Shown in pieces: positions 15,064 through 23,606 of a DNA stretch of 31,082 bases. The notes under the pieces are model-generated. The model worked only from the letters and a program-made list of their open reading frames with translations, was not told the DNA's origin and ran no database searches. Each line of letters starts with the position of its first letter. Within the stretch, counting starts at the first letter, position 1. The stretch is taken from contig CANRKS010000003.1 in the NCBI GenBank assembly GCA_947631285.1, positions 1 through 31,082 on the forward strand. Reading direction: 5' to 3'. A program made the translations under genes and the position numbers. The DNA is from an uncultured Bacilli bacterium. Its GTDB lineage: Bacteria > Bacillota_I > Bacilli_A > RF39 > UBA660.

Positions 15064-15803
15064 CTTTCATCTTCCATTTCAACTATATATGGCCAATATT
15101 TTTTAGGCATAAAATTAAGCCGACAGCGGTCATTTTTCCGCATTTTAATAGCAATTGTATGATAAAAATCTTGCCACATATCTTTAAACATTATTTCATT
15201 TTTACTAACTTCATCTATTATCTTAAGATTATCTTCTTCCGTTACATAAATCTTTTTCGTATCATAAATACAAATTATTTTTCTTCTCACATCTTTAATC
15301 ACCCAATATTCATTTTTTAATCTATTCATAAAATGTTTAGCTAAAAGTTCTAATATGTCATTATCCGGATTTATTTCTGCATATAAAATGCCACTTTTTA
15401 ATTCTCTAAATCGGACAAATCCTTTTAATTTATGAGCTTCATTCCCTACTTTTTTATTTAATTCTAAAACTTTTCTTACGCATTTAAGATCTCTTTTATA
15501 TATTACCTTCGGACCATATTTTAAGTAATTAAGTAGATAATAATAAATCACAATCTCTTTATTTGGATAAGAGGAAAGGAAAACATAATAGACATAATGC
15601 ATCGTTTGAGAGCCAAAACGCGAAACAAAAAAATCCATAACTTTTTCATCTTTTGTTACCTTTACTTTTATAATGTTCGTAAAAAGATCTACTTGATAAT
15701 CATCTTTTATAATATTATAGGGCTTTATCTTTCCCTTAAGCAAATATTTAATTAAACTTAAGAGTCCTAAAAAAGATGCATCATATTCATAACTATTATT
15801 CAT
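15060..15803 (-). CDS. DUF4130-type DNA metabolism protein, partner of the radical SAM protein
   Basis: The 247-residue protein matches the family of probable DNA metabolism proteins (TIGR03915/DUF4130) that accompanies a radical SAM protein in many bacteria. Recognisable parts are the middle VGNEAHKLKGFVRFRELKSG and the end with WQDFYHTIAIKMRKNDRCRLNFMPKKYWPYIVE. In relatives this domain may be fused to a uracil-DNA glycosylase-like domain, which is absent here. The frame is open upstream to 15854, but ATG at 15803 has GGAG seven bases before it and gives an 8-base overlap with the radical SAM gene, typical of coupled genes. The pair is thought to act in DNA repair or base modification; the reaction is not known. 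Confidence 0.8.
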   Translation of the reverse strand: MNNSYEYDASFLGLLSLIKYLLKGKIKPYNIIKDDYQVDLFTNIIKVKVTKDEKVMDFFVSRFGSQTMHYVYYVFLSSYPNKEIVIYYYLLNYLKYGPKVIYKRDLKCVRKVLELNKKVGNEAHKLKGFVRFRELKSGILYAEINPDNDILELLAKHFMNRLKNEYWVIKDVRRKIICIYDTKKIYVTEEDNLKIIDEVSKNEIMFKDMWQDFYHTIAIKMRKNDRCRLNFMPKKYWPYIVEMEDER

Positions 15804-17004
15804 GAAACAACTCCAGTTGATAGATATTAGATGAACTATTTGCTTTTTCTCCAAGTACTAAATTAGCCTCAATAAATTCTTTCTTTAAGAACTCTTTATT
15901 AAGATCAAACTTTCCATTACAAGTAATAAAATATTTACTTCTTTTTAAAACAACGCCCATCCTTTTTAAATCTTTAAATTCTAAGCGAAAATATTGCCTT
16001 GATTTTATAATTCTTTTTGCACTTTTAACACCTATACCAGGTACTCTTAATAAATCTTGATAAGATGCCTTATTAATTTCTTTAGGAAACTCATCTAAAT
16101 GCTTTAAAGCCCAAGAAGCTTTAGGATCCACCAAAATATTTAAATTGGGATTATCATCATCTAAAAGATCACTAACTTTAAAACCATAATATCTTAAGAG
16201 CCAATCAGTTTCATATAACCTATTCTCTCTTTTTAATGGGGGAGTAATTAAAGAAGGTAAACATTTATCTTGATTAACAGGAATATAAGCGGAATAAAAA
16301 ACTCTTTTTAATTTATAATTTTGATACATATCTTCGGCTTTTTGCATAATGTCTAAATCTGTTTCCCTAGAAGCCCCAATAATCATCTGCGTGCTTTGAC
16401 CAGCCGGAACAAAATTTTTGTTTTGACTATTTTTAACATATTGCATTATCTTAGAAACCTTATCACTACTTTTATCTGGGGCTAGTAATTTTAAACCATC
16501 TTCAGTAGGAAGTTCCACATTAGCGCTCATCCGATCGACTAAACTTCCCAATTTTTTAAGTAAATACATATTGGCACCCGGAATAGCCTTAGCATGAATA
16601 TAACCCCCAAAATGATACTTATATCTTAATAATTCCACAGTTTTAATTATTTGTTCCATAGTATAATCAGGACTTTTAATAATACCTGAACTTAAAAATA
16701 ATCCTTCAATATAATTTCTTTTATAAAAATTAAGCGTAATTGTACAAATTTCCTCAGGGGTAAACATTGCCCTTTTAATATTATTGCTTCTTCGATTCAA
16801 ACAATACTTACAATCAAAAATACACACATTAGTTAAAAGAATTTTTAAAAGTGAAATACATCTACCATCCGCTGAAAAAGAATGACAAATTCCCGAAATA
16901 TGAGCACTGCCTATTTCTCCTTTTCTCATGCTTCCACTAGAAGAACAAGAGGCATCATATTTGGCACTATCAGCTAAAATATTTAATTTCTCTTTCAACT
17001 CCAT
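15796..17004 (-). CDS. Radical SAM protein, putative DNA modification/repair (TIGR03916-like)
   Basis: The 402-residue protein carries the radical SAM cluster C61-x3-C65-x2-C68 (TNVCIFDCKYCLNR), preceded by two further conserved Cys in SGICHSFSADGRCISLLK. The opening KLNILADSAKYDASCSSSGS is highly characteristic of the radical SAM proteins linked to uracil-DNA glycosylase-like proteins. A helix-hairpin-helix (LLRVPGIGVKSAKRI) lies near residues 320-335, suggesting DNA binding. It is the first gene of a three-gene operon with the DUF4130 partner and a GroEL-like protein. A promoter lies at 17022-17050, and GAGGG is close to the ATG. The enzymatic reaction is not established for the family. Confidence 0.88.
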   Translation of the reverse strand: MELKEKLNILADSAKYDASCSSSGSMRKGEIGSAHISGICHSFSADGRCISLLKILLTNVCIFDCKYCLNRRSNNIKRAMFTPEEICTITLNFYKRNYIEGLFLSSGIIKSPDYTMEQIIKTVELLRYKYHFGGYIHAKAIPGANMYLLKKLGSLVDRMSANVELPTEDGLKLLAPDKSSDKVSKIMQYVKNSQNKNFVPAGQSTQMIIGASRETDLDIMQKAEDMYQNYKLKRVFYSAYIPVNQDKCLPSLITPPLKRENRLYETDWLLRYYGFKVSDLLDDDNPNLNILVDPKASWALKHLDEFPKEINKASYQDLLRVPGIGVKSAKRIIKSRQYFRLEFKDLKRMGVVLKRSKYFITCNGKFDLNKEFLKKEFIEANLVLGEKANSSSNIYQLELFHE

Positions 17005-17021
17005 TTTCCCTCACCATAATA

Positions 17022-17050
17022 ATTGTATCATAGTCTAAAAGAAAAATCAA
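17022..17050 (-). promoter_or_regulatory. Promoter of the radical SAM-DUF4130-GroEL operon
   Basis: TTGATT (17045-17050) and TACAAT (17022-17027) are separated by 17 bases on the minus strand, ending 17 bases before the ATG at 17004. The -35 is about 20 bases past the terminator of the upstream gene. Confidence 0.7.
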
Positions 17051-17071
17051 ACATTTGTTTTTAAAAGATGG

Positions 17072-17102
17072 TAAAAAAATTAATAACACTATGGTTATTA
17101 AT
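17072..17102 (-). terminator. Terminator of the envelope cassette
   Basis: A perfect 9-bp hairpin (arms 17079-17087 and 17094-17102, ATTAATAAC and its complement) overlaps the stop codon of the ZnuA-like gene. On the minus strand seven T residues follow. Confidence 0.85.
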
Positions 17103-17964
17103 CTAACAATAAATCTCTTAGAACAGCAATATTTTCATATTGGATAGCAATATAATCAGAAGTTGAATCATTAGTAATCATATCATTAAAACTGATCTCA
17201 GAAATATTATAATCATTTAATAATTTTTTAACAAAATCACTATCTTCTTCACTTGATAATTTAATAATTGATTTATATTTACCATTCTTAAAGTTATTCT
17301 TTAAATCATTAAGGGCATTTTCTGTCCCATTTGCTTCTAAATCTTCTAAGATAATAACTTCAAAACCATAATTTTCTAAGAATTTAAAAGTTTTTGATGT
17401 CACAACAACCGTATTATTATTGGTTTCTTTGGCTTCTCTTGCTATATTTCTTAATTCGGCATCAATCCATGATACTTGAGCATATAATTCATCATATAAA
17501 TCATTAACGGCATTTATTTTTAAACTATTATCTAAATATTCATTCAATGAATTTTTAATATTCTTACATAGCATTAAGAAATTATTTGGAGCTAACCATA
17601 ATTCTTTAATATCTAATACATTAGAAAGACCATAAGTAGCGTCAATAATTAATAAATCACTATTTTTATTTAAAAAAGTCTTTGCTATTTCTTTTTCGTT
17701 TCCTAACCCTACATAAACAAATAAATCACCATTAGCATAATTTTCAATTTGCTTTTCCGTTAAAGTATAATTATTAATATCTACACCATTAGGATAAATA
17801 CTTTGAATAGTACTACCTTCGCCATATAAATAACTAATAATATAATTAACTGGATATACAGTTGTATATATGGTTGCATTATCTAAACTACTCTTTTTAA
17901 AATTACAACCACAAGTTAAAAAAATCGTTATAAATAAAATTATAAATATTTTGATTTTTTTCAT
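17098..17964 (-). CDS. ZnuA-like lipoprotein without histidine ligands
   Basis: The 288-residue protein has a lipoprotein-type signal ending FLTCGC (Cys20 as likely lipidated residue; the -3 position is Thr, not the usual Leu). The mature part follows the metal-ABC solute-binding family (ZnuA/TroA): TTVYPVNYIISYL, GDLFVYVG, ELWLAPNNFLMLCKNI, VVVTSKTFKFLENYGF, and a long helix in the middle. The positions that are normally His in the metal site are Asn (DINNYTL), a non-His residue (IKELWLAP) and Ser (VTSKTFKFL), and there is no His anywhere in the protein. It is therefore unlikely to bind zinc or manganese in the usual way. No ABC permease or ATPase is nearby. It is the last gene of the five-gene cassette that begins at 21834, following the PAP2 gene by 27 bases. 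Confidence 0.75.
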   Translation of the reverse strand: MKKIKIFIILFITIFLTCGCNFKKSSLDNATIYTTVYPVNYIISYLYGEGSTIQSIYPNGVDINNYTLTEKQIENYANGDLFVYVGLGNEKEIAKTFLNKNSDLLIIDATYGLSNVLDIKELWLAPNNFLMLCKNIKNSLNEYLDNSLKINAVNDLYDELYAQVSWIDAELRNIAREAKETNNNTVVVTSKTFKFLENYGFEVIILEDLEANGTENALNDLKNNFKNGKYKSIIKLSSEEDSDFVKKLLNDYNISEISFNDMITNDSTSDYIAIQYENIAVLRDLLLD

Positions 17965-17991
17965 TCTATCACCAATTCTCTTATTATTTTA

Positions 17992-18603
17992 CTATAACCA
18001 ATTCTTTTTCGCAATAAGATTCGTTGAAATTAAAAGTAAACTGGCTGAAGTAAGTATTGCCCCCAAAACATCAGTCGCAAAATGAGCTCCCAAATAAATT
18101 CGACTAATACCAACTAAAATAGGTAAAGATACACATAATACTTCTAAAATAATTTTTACTTTTTTCGGTAAATTACTCTTTAAAACTAAATAGAATAAAA
18201 TTCCATATAAACTAACAGAAGCCATCATATGCCCACTTGGATAAGAAAAACTTTTCTCCACAACAAGAGAAAGAACTAAAGGTCTTTTTCTTCTTATTAC
18301 TATTTTAATTAAGTTATTTATAATAGTTGATATAATAACTACACCACTTACGATAAAGCTTTTATTCCTTTCGCCTCGATACCAAAAGAAAAAAAAGAAA
18401 AAAACACAAGCTAAAACAATAAATAAAGTACTTCCTAAAAAAGTAATCGCTTTAAATATCTTAGTTAAAATATCACTTCTATTTACCGTAATTATTTGAT
18501 AACAAAAATCATCAAAACCTTTGGTGTAATCTAAACAAACCAAAACGGTTAACAAAATTAAAAAGATAATAAGAATAATAGCTAAAATATTCTTTTTACG
18601 CAT
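17992..18603 (-). CDS. PAP2-family membrane phosphatase
   Basis: The 203-residue membrane protein has the three PAP2 motifs: K100-x6-R107-P108 (KIVIRRKRP), PSGH (122-125) and S167-R168-x5-H174-x3-D178 (SRIYLGAHFATD). These form the active site that removes phosphate from lipid phosphates such as undecaprenyl diphosphate or phosphatidate, outside the membrane. Five or six membrane helices are visible, matching family size. The start ATG overlaps the end of the GT2-GtrA gene by 8 bases, so translation is probably coupled. In this setting a role in recycling the lipid carrier of a surface glycan is plausible, but that is inference. Confidence 0.88.
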   Translation of the reverse strand: MRKKNILAIILIIFLILLTVLVCLDYTKGFDDFCYQIITVNRSDILTKIFKAITFLGSTLFIVLACVFFFFFFWYRGERNKSFIVSGVVIISTIINNLIKIVIRRKRPLVLSLVVEKSFSYPSGHMMASVSLYGILFYLVLKSNLPKKVKIILEVLCVSLPILVGISRIYLGAHFATDVLGAILTSASLLLISTNLIAKKNWL

Positions 18604-19645
18604 GAGGATTCTCCTTAAAAATAATTTCTCTTTGAATAATTAAATTGATAATCCATAAAACAAAATCAACCATGATTTTAATAAAAATAACATTTCCCTT
18701 TAATAAATTATATATATAAGTAACAAAACAACCACTAATAAACATTTGAATAATTACTAATAAATAATATTTTCCTAAGGTTTTAATATTCATATTTTTA
18801 AAAACTAAATTAGCATTAATAATATAATTGTAGATAGAAGATATTAATCTAGCTAAAATCGTAGCAGCAAGTATCCGAGAATTAATTTTTAAAATGCCAA
18901 GAATACTACCAAATAAGATAATATCTAATAAGAAAGAGGAAAATGATGCCAAAAAATATTTGGTAAATAAACGATAAATCATAAAAGAATCTAATAAAGG
19001 ATTAAAATGACTATTAGCATTACTATTTAAATAAATCGTTTCTATTTCAATCTCTTTTAAAGGAATGTCTTCATCTTTAGTGGCAATTAACATATTGGTT
19101 TCATATTCGTATCTTTCTCCTTGCAGATCCATAAAGTCACTCATTAAATCTTTACTTAGACCTCTTAAACCAGTTTGAGTATCTGTTATATTTAACCCAA
19201 TAAATATTTTAAAAATATTTCTAGTAATGACATTACCAAATTTACTTTTAGGGGGAACATTTTCTTTACTAAAATTACGTACTCCTAAAATTAATTTATC
19301 TTTATTTTTAATAACTTCATGGGCAATCTTTTCAATATCTTTAACACTATGTTGACCATCACAATCACATGTTACAATCCCTTCAATATTAGCATAATTG
19401 TTAAGAAGATAATTGAAAGCATTTTTTAAAGCTCGACCTTTTCCTAAATTTTTATAATGATTAAAAACAATAATTCCATCTTTTTCTAAGCTTTGAAAAA
19501 AATTATCATGTTCTTTTTTACTACCATCATTCACTACTAAAATATGCTTAAATTTTTTTTGCAAATCTTTGATAAAATTATCCATTATTTCTTCATCAGG
19601 ATCTAATGTTGGAATGACTACAAATATATTGTTCAATTTTCTCAC
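18596..19645 (-). CDS. GT2 glycosyltransferase fused to a GtrA-like membrane domain
   Basis: Residues 1 to about 220 form a GT2 glycosyltransferase of the dolichol-phosphate mannosyltransferase type: FVVIPTLDPDEE, VVNDGS (37-42), NLGKGRALKNAF, CDCDGQH (93-99) with the DxD-type metal site, and TDTQTGLRG. Residues 225-349 form a four-helix GtrA domain very similar to the free-standing GtrA protein at 30013-30387 (shared ATILARxISS and LGKYY/FxLVIIQM). The expected job is to make a polyprenyl-phosphate sugar and help flip it. The start could be GTG at 19645 or TTG at 19636; AAGGA is only one base from the GTG but ten from the TTG, so TTG is possible (MNNIFVV). The stop overlaps the PAP2 start. 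Confidence 0.85.
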   Translation of the reverse strand: MRKLNNIFVVIPTLDPDEEIMDNFIKDLQKKFKHILVVNDGSKKEHDNFFQSLEKDGIIVFNHYKNLGKGRALKNAFNYLLNNYANIEGIVTCDCDGQHSVKDIEKIAHEVIKNKDKLILGVRNFSKENVPPKSKFGNVITRNIFKIFIGLNITDTQTGLRGLSKDLMSDFMDLQGERYEYETNMLIATKDEDIPLKEIEIETIYLNSNANSHFNPLLDSFMIYRLFTKYFLASFSSFLLDIILFGSILGILKINSRILAATILARLISSIYNYIINANLVFKNMNIKTLGKYYLLVIIQMFISGCFVTYIYNLLKGNVIFIKIMVDFVLWIINLIIQREIIFKENPHA

Positions 19646-19649
19646 TTCC

Positions 19650-20789
19650 TTATTTTATGGCTTCCATATTTACTAATTTATATCCATTATTATAATAAAT
19701 AAAATATAATCTATCATGCATAATATCTTGCTTATCTTTACCACTTACAATCATATTTTTTTCTAAATAAACTTCAACACTAAAAGCATTATCATTATAG
19801 ATAGTAAAGTTTTCTACTCTTTCATTGGTAAAAACAGGATCTTTTAGTCTATGCGAACTTACAAATGTTATATCGACATTATGAGACCAATTATAAGCCA
19901 TATTATACATATAAGAATCTTTTATTAAATAAGCTTCTAAAGTACTAAAGCCATGATAACTTCCTTGCAAATCATCTGTTAAAAATAAACTATAATTTTC
20001 AGCAAATTGTTTTATATCAAAATCATCTTTAATAAAATTTTTTGCTTCTTCTAAAGTTTTGTATTTAGAAAATTCTTTACTAACTATTATTTTACCATTC
20101 TTAACTTTATAATTTACTTCCTTTTTATTTTCATCATATATTTTTATATCTGGCTTATAAACTAAATTATTTAAAGTATAAGTTTTACTTTTTTGAATTT
20201 CCACGTATTCAGTTAGTCGTTCTAAGCCTGCAACATCACCTTCACTTTTTATAGAGGTATCTTCTAAATTTTTATTATTAACTATAACTTGATAATTACT
20301 AGGAACACTTATTTCATAGTTATATATTCCTTCATCAAAATGAGTTTCAATATCTTCTACATTCCATTCTTCAATAGTTAAAATAGCCATTCTTTTATAA
20401 CTATTTACACTTTTTAAAGATACTGTACTAATTAAAATATCATCATTATAAAGATCATATGTATAAATATTATCTTTACTTAACTTATTATTTTTCTTAA
20501 TCTTTAAATCATTACTTTTAAATACTTTTTTTAAGCCATCAGTTATTTTAGCATTATCTTTTTCATATTGACTTATTGTAAATAAATCATCATTTATGTT
20601 TTCGGTAATCTTTCCGGAAAGAGCTAAATATTTTATATAATTGTCAACTAAATTACGTTCATATAAAACCATGCTATTATAAACATAAGTAAGAAGAATA
20701 CTAGTAAGAATTAAAAGTAAAATAGTAAATAAAATTAAAGATTTTTTATACAAACTACTTCTTTTCCATTTTCTTATTAATCTTTTCAC
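19650..20789 (-). CDS. Membrane-anchored extracellular protein of unknown function
   Basis: The 379-residue protein starts with a basic stretch (MKRLIRKWKRSSLYKK), one membrane helix at about 17-37, and a long extracellular region with predicted mixed alpha/beta structure. Beta-rich stretches such as YEISVPSNYQVIVNNKNL and a final region with VEVYLEKNMIVSG and RLYFIYYNNGYKLVNME recall NTF2-like fold ends, but I do not recognise a family. It starts with GTG at 20789 after GAGGT, four bases from the phosphodiester glycosidase gene, so it is the second gene of that operon. The genes around it suggest an envelope role. Confidence 0.7.
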   Translation of the reverse strand: MKRLIRKWKRSSLYKKSLILFTILLLILTSILLTYVYNSMVLYERNLVDNYIKYLALSGKITENINDDLFTISQYEKDNAKITDGLKKVFKSNDLKIKKNNKLSKDNIYTYDLYNDDILISTVSLKSVNSYKRMAILTIEEWNVEDIETHFDEGIYNYEISVPSNYQVIVNNKNLEDTSIKSEGDVAGLERLTEYVEIQKSKTYTLNNLVYKPDIKIYDENKKEVNYKVKNGKIIVSKEFSKYKTLEEAKNFIKDDFDIKQFAENYSLFLTDDLQGSYHGFSTLEAYLIKDSYMYNMAYNWSHNVDITFVSSHRLKDPVFTNERVENFTIYNDNAFSVEVYLEKNMIVSGKDKQDIMHDRLYFIYYNNGYKLVNMEAIK

Positions 20790-20793
20790 TTTA

Positions 20794-21834
20794 CTACCTC
20801 TTTTCTACGACAAAACCAGTAGGAAGCCGCCATGATGAATTAGAATAATAAAGTGTAACTGAAGTCATTTCATATTTACCATCATAATACATACTAGATG
20901 ATGATCCTCCATCTATATTCGCCGCATTTACAGCACCATATTCACTCATTATGGCAATTAAATCAGCCGCTGTAGCTCCTAAATGACCATTGGCACCTCG
21001 ACCATCTGTTACTAATAGTAAGACAGCACCATCGCTTCTTTGACCAATTGCTGTTCTAGGATTAGCCCCACTACCAGAACCTTTAACATCTCTTTCTTCC
21101 CCATTAATTATTAACTTAACAAAATGGTTATTGGCATCACTTGATTCTTCTTGAAAAGCTACCGCATCTCTTATCTTTTCCTTTTTAATTACTTCTTCTA
21201 CTTCGCTAGCATTTTTGCCACTTAAATCAATAATTTTCAAAAGATTATCTTCATTAAAACCAACTAAATGCATCCCCACAATACCGGCGGGATTATTGTA
21301 CTCAATCTTACCTTCTTTTACTACTAGTCCTAAAGGTCTTCCTCCTTTATTACTATCTGAATAGTATAAACCACCATTAACACCAGCAAAAGCATCAGCA
21401 CTACTCACTAATTTATCTAAAGTAACTCCATATTCTTTCCATGAGCCATCATAAATAGTAGCTAATTTTACTCTGGCTGGATCATTTACAATAATCATTT
21501 TTGCCATATAAGTAGATCCCATAATTTCTTTAATTTCAATCCCATTTTTATCAATTTCACTATCAGTATTTATTAAAGAATTATCAATTTCTTCATCAAA
21601 TGTTTCCATACTATTACTATCAACTATTTCTTGAACTTTATCATTACTCATAAACAATTTAACGGCAAATTTCATTTGCCCTGTTTCTAGTAAAGTAGTT
21701 ACAAATAAATTACGCGCATGTTCACTAGGCCCATAACAAAATATAAGACCAATACAATAAATAGCCACGATTAAAAAAAGTAATAAAACACCTATAAAAC
21801 TAAAACCTTTACCAATACCTTTTAATACTTTCAT
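20794..21834 (-). CDS. NAGPA-type phosphodiester glycosidase-like membrane protein
   Basis: The 346-residue protein has a membrane helix at about 13-33 and an extracellular domain from about 90. The C-terminal 200 residues hold the phosphodiester glycosidase signature: FAGVNGGLYYSD, RPLGLVV, NPRTAIGQRSDGAVLLLVTDGR, GATAADLIAIMSEYGAVNAANIDGGSSSSMYYDG and a final LPTGFVV. The family includes the mammalian enzyme that uncovers mannose-6-phosphate and bacterial proteins linked to exopolysaccharide or wall glycan processing. It is the first gene of the cassette, with a plausible promoter at 21870-21898 and GGAG before the ATG. A role in trimming a phosphodiester-linked surface glycan is inferred. 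Confidence 0.85.
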   Translation of the reverse strand: MKVLKGIGKGFSFIGVLLLFLIVAIYCIGLIFCYGPSEHARNLFVTTLLETGQMKFAVKLFMSNDKVQEIVDSNSMETFDEEIDNSLINTDSEIDKNGIEIKEIMGSTYMAKMIIVNDPARVKLATIYDGSWKEYGVTLDKLVSSADAFAGVNGGLYYSDSNKGGRPLGLVVKEGKIEYNNPAGIVGMHLVGFNEDNLLKIIDLSGKNASEVEEVIKKEKIRDAVAFQEESSDANNHFVKLIINGEERDVKGSGSGANPRTAIGQRSDGAVLLLVTDGRGANGHLGATAADLIAIMSEYGAVNAANIDGGSSSSMYYDGKYEMTSVTLYYSNSSWRLPTGFVVEKR

Positions 21835-21869
21835 ACTGCCACTCCAACTTCTTATTTTCTTCTATTAAA

Positions 21870-21898
21870 ATATTACCATTTAATTTCTTTACTAGCAA
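21870..21898 (-). promoter_or_regulatory. Possible promoter of the envelope cassette
   Basis: TTGCTA (21893-21898) and TAATAT (21870-21875) are 17 bases apart on the minus strand, directly after the terminator of surface protein B. The match to consensus is moderate. Confidence 0.5.
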
Positions 21899-21929
21899 GA
21901 AAAAAGAGAAATTTTGTCGATATTTCTCT
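21896..21929 (-). terminator. Terminator of surface protein B
   Basis: Hairpin with 8-base arms (AGAGAAAT at 21905-21912 and its complement at 21922-21929) and a nine-base loop, ten bases past the stop of surface protein B. On the minus strand TTTTTTCTT follows. Confidence 0.85.
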
Positions 21930-21938
21930 AATTATTAT

Positions 21939-23549
21939 TTATGTAACATTAGTTACATAATATGGTTCTTCAATTGTTCCTTTTCCACCCAACACTATTT
22001 TTGAGCCATCTAAGTAGAAAACTGGACGAATAGAATAGCTATCAGACAATAAAACGATCCCCGATGGAGGAACCGAGTCATAAATATAACGCACATAAAA
22101 CCGATCATTATAGTGACCACCTCGAGTCATTACGAATTCCATCACACCAGCAGGATCTTCCAATACCCCATTTGTTAATGTCCCTGTATTCGAAGTTCCA
22201 TTCAAGCCATTTAGAATATATAGCCAGTTGCTTGAACCAGTTGTTTCGACTGCATATAAGTAATCACTTAGATACATAAGGCCGATTGGATTACCATTTT
22301 CTAATTTTTCCTTCCTTTCTTGAGTATATGATACCTCTCCTTCACCAACTTTAGGATCACTTGAAAGATCGTCTCCATAATACCAGTCAGGATTTTTTAC
22401 TATTAAATTTTCCCATTTTGCTTCTTGTAAATACATATAATTAGGATTACCTTTAAAATAACTATCTTCAACATTTGAGCTATTTAAATATTTATACATA
22501 TCTGATTCAGACCATTTTATATCTTCATTAGTACTATTCCATTGAAATTTTACATTTGTTCCTTTTACTATTCTTGTTGCCTTTATTACTTTTACTTGAT
22601 TATTTGTTTCATCTATACCTATAATCCGATACATGTATAAATCTAAATTATCTTTACATGTATTAGTATCACTTGTTCCAAAACAAATAAAATTATCTGT
22701 TACTTTTGTATATTTACCAACAAATCTTCTTAATGTGTCTAAATCTATTATGGTATCTTGAGGTATATGACTATTTGCTTTTTCCCTTGCAATCTCAGCT
22801 TCTATTTCTTCATTCCTTGCTTGTAATGCTTCTGGACTTTCTAATGTTCCACTTGTGGAGGTCTCAGTTATAAAAGCTACAGCATTTCCTCTAGCACCTC
22901 CACATACTAAATTATCCACTGTTATGGTGATATTTAATGTTTTACCTGCTAAATATGATTGATCTGATTCTGTATTATTTACTTTCAAATATCCGGTTAT
23001 TGATGCTTCAGCACTTTCACTGACACTTAATTCTACTTCTATCTCTTTTGTTACAGAATCAGGTATTTCTTCACTTAATAAATCATATAAGTCAATTGTT
23101 TCTTCTGTTTTGCCAGAAGTAATATATAATATTGCATCTCCTTTTTTCAATACTTTACCCATGGAATCATTACTTGTATCCATTGTGATTGTTACTTTAG
23201 CGGTACAATCACTTGCTTCTTTATTTGTTCCCGTAATTGTGGCAAATGTTAAGGTTCCTTCTTCTTCACTTAATTTGTAATTCTCTTCAGTATCGGTAGC
23301 ATAATATGCTTTATTAGGACTATCTTTTGCCATATCAGAAACTGTTAAATTGATATGCATATTATTTACTCCTTGCTCGATTGATACAACATCAGCATTA
23401 CCTGTTTCAATATCGACATTAGTGTTAGTGGTATCTCCACTTACATTTAAAGAAAAGAATGCATAGGTTGCCCCAACGACAGCAATTACTAATGTTATGA
23501 CTGCTACTAAAGTGCCAATTAATATTTTACTTTTATTTTCTTCATTCAT
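21939..23549 (-). CDS. Surface protein B: TasA/camelysin-like N-terminus, variable C-terminal domain
   Basis: The 536-residue paralogue of the protein at 4852-6306 has a hydrophobic signal ending GATYAFFS, a beta-rich N-terminal domain to about residue 215 that is about 85% identical by eye to protein A, and a different C-terminal half. The end is again conserved (YMYRIIGI, GLMYLSDYL, IRPVFYLDGSKI, GTIEEPYY). Between the halves lies a charged linker (ESPEALQARNEEIEAEIARE) that may form a helix. AAGGAG is well placed before the ATG, unlike in A, and the promoter has the usual 17-base spacing. An inverted repeat overlaps the promoter, and a divergent XRE gene lies 152 bases away. It is probably a cell-surface or fibre component; the function is unknown. 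Confidence 0.8.
   Translation of the reverse strand: MNEENKSKILIGTLVAVITLVIAVVGATYAFFSLNVSGDTTNTNVDIETGNADVVSIEQGVNNMHINLTVSDMAKDSPNKAYYATDTEENYKLSEEEGTLTFATITGTNKEASDCTAKVTITMDTSNDSMGKVLKKGDAILYITSGKTEETIDLYDLLSEEIPDSVTKEIEVELSVSESAEASITGYLKVNNTESDQSYLAGKTLNITITVDNLVCGGARGNAVAFITETSTSGTLESPEALQARNEEIEAEIAREKANSHIPQDTIIDLDTLRRFVGKYTKVTDNFICFGTSDTNTCKDNLDLYMYRIIGIDETNNQVKVIKATRIVKGTNVKFQWNSTNEDIKWSESDMYKYLNSSNVEDSYFKGNPNYMYLQEAKWENLIVKNPDWYYGDDLSSDPKVGEGEVSYTQERKEKLENGNPIGLMYLSDYLYAVETTGSSNWLYILNGLNGTSNTGTLTNGVLEDPAGVMEFVMTRGGHYNDRFYVRYIYDSVPPSGIVLLSDSYSIRPVFYLDGSKIVLGGKGTIEEPYYVTNVT
22902..23549. repeat. 648-bp direct repeat, copy B
   Basis: Partner of 5659-6306, same orientation, same length, no gaps needed. 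It encodes the signal peptide and N-terminal domain of surface protein B. Recombination between the copies could delete the 17 kb between them or exchange the two C-terminal halves. Confidence 0.8.
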
Positions 23550-23606
23550 TTTGGTAAACTCCTTACTACTAATATGGACTATTTTCTTTACTTTAATCCC
23601 TATTAC

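Noticed and set aside
15804..15854. Longer start of the DUF4130 protein
   Set aside because: It would overlap the radical SAM gene by 59 bases; ATG at 15803 has GGAG at seven bases and an 8-base overlap.
22064..22279. Plus-strand open frame opposite surface protein B
   Set aside because: It is antisense to a well supported gene and has no start signal.
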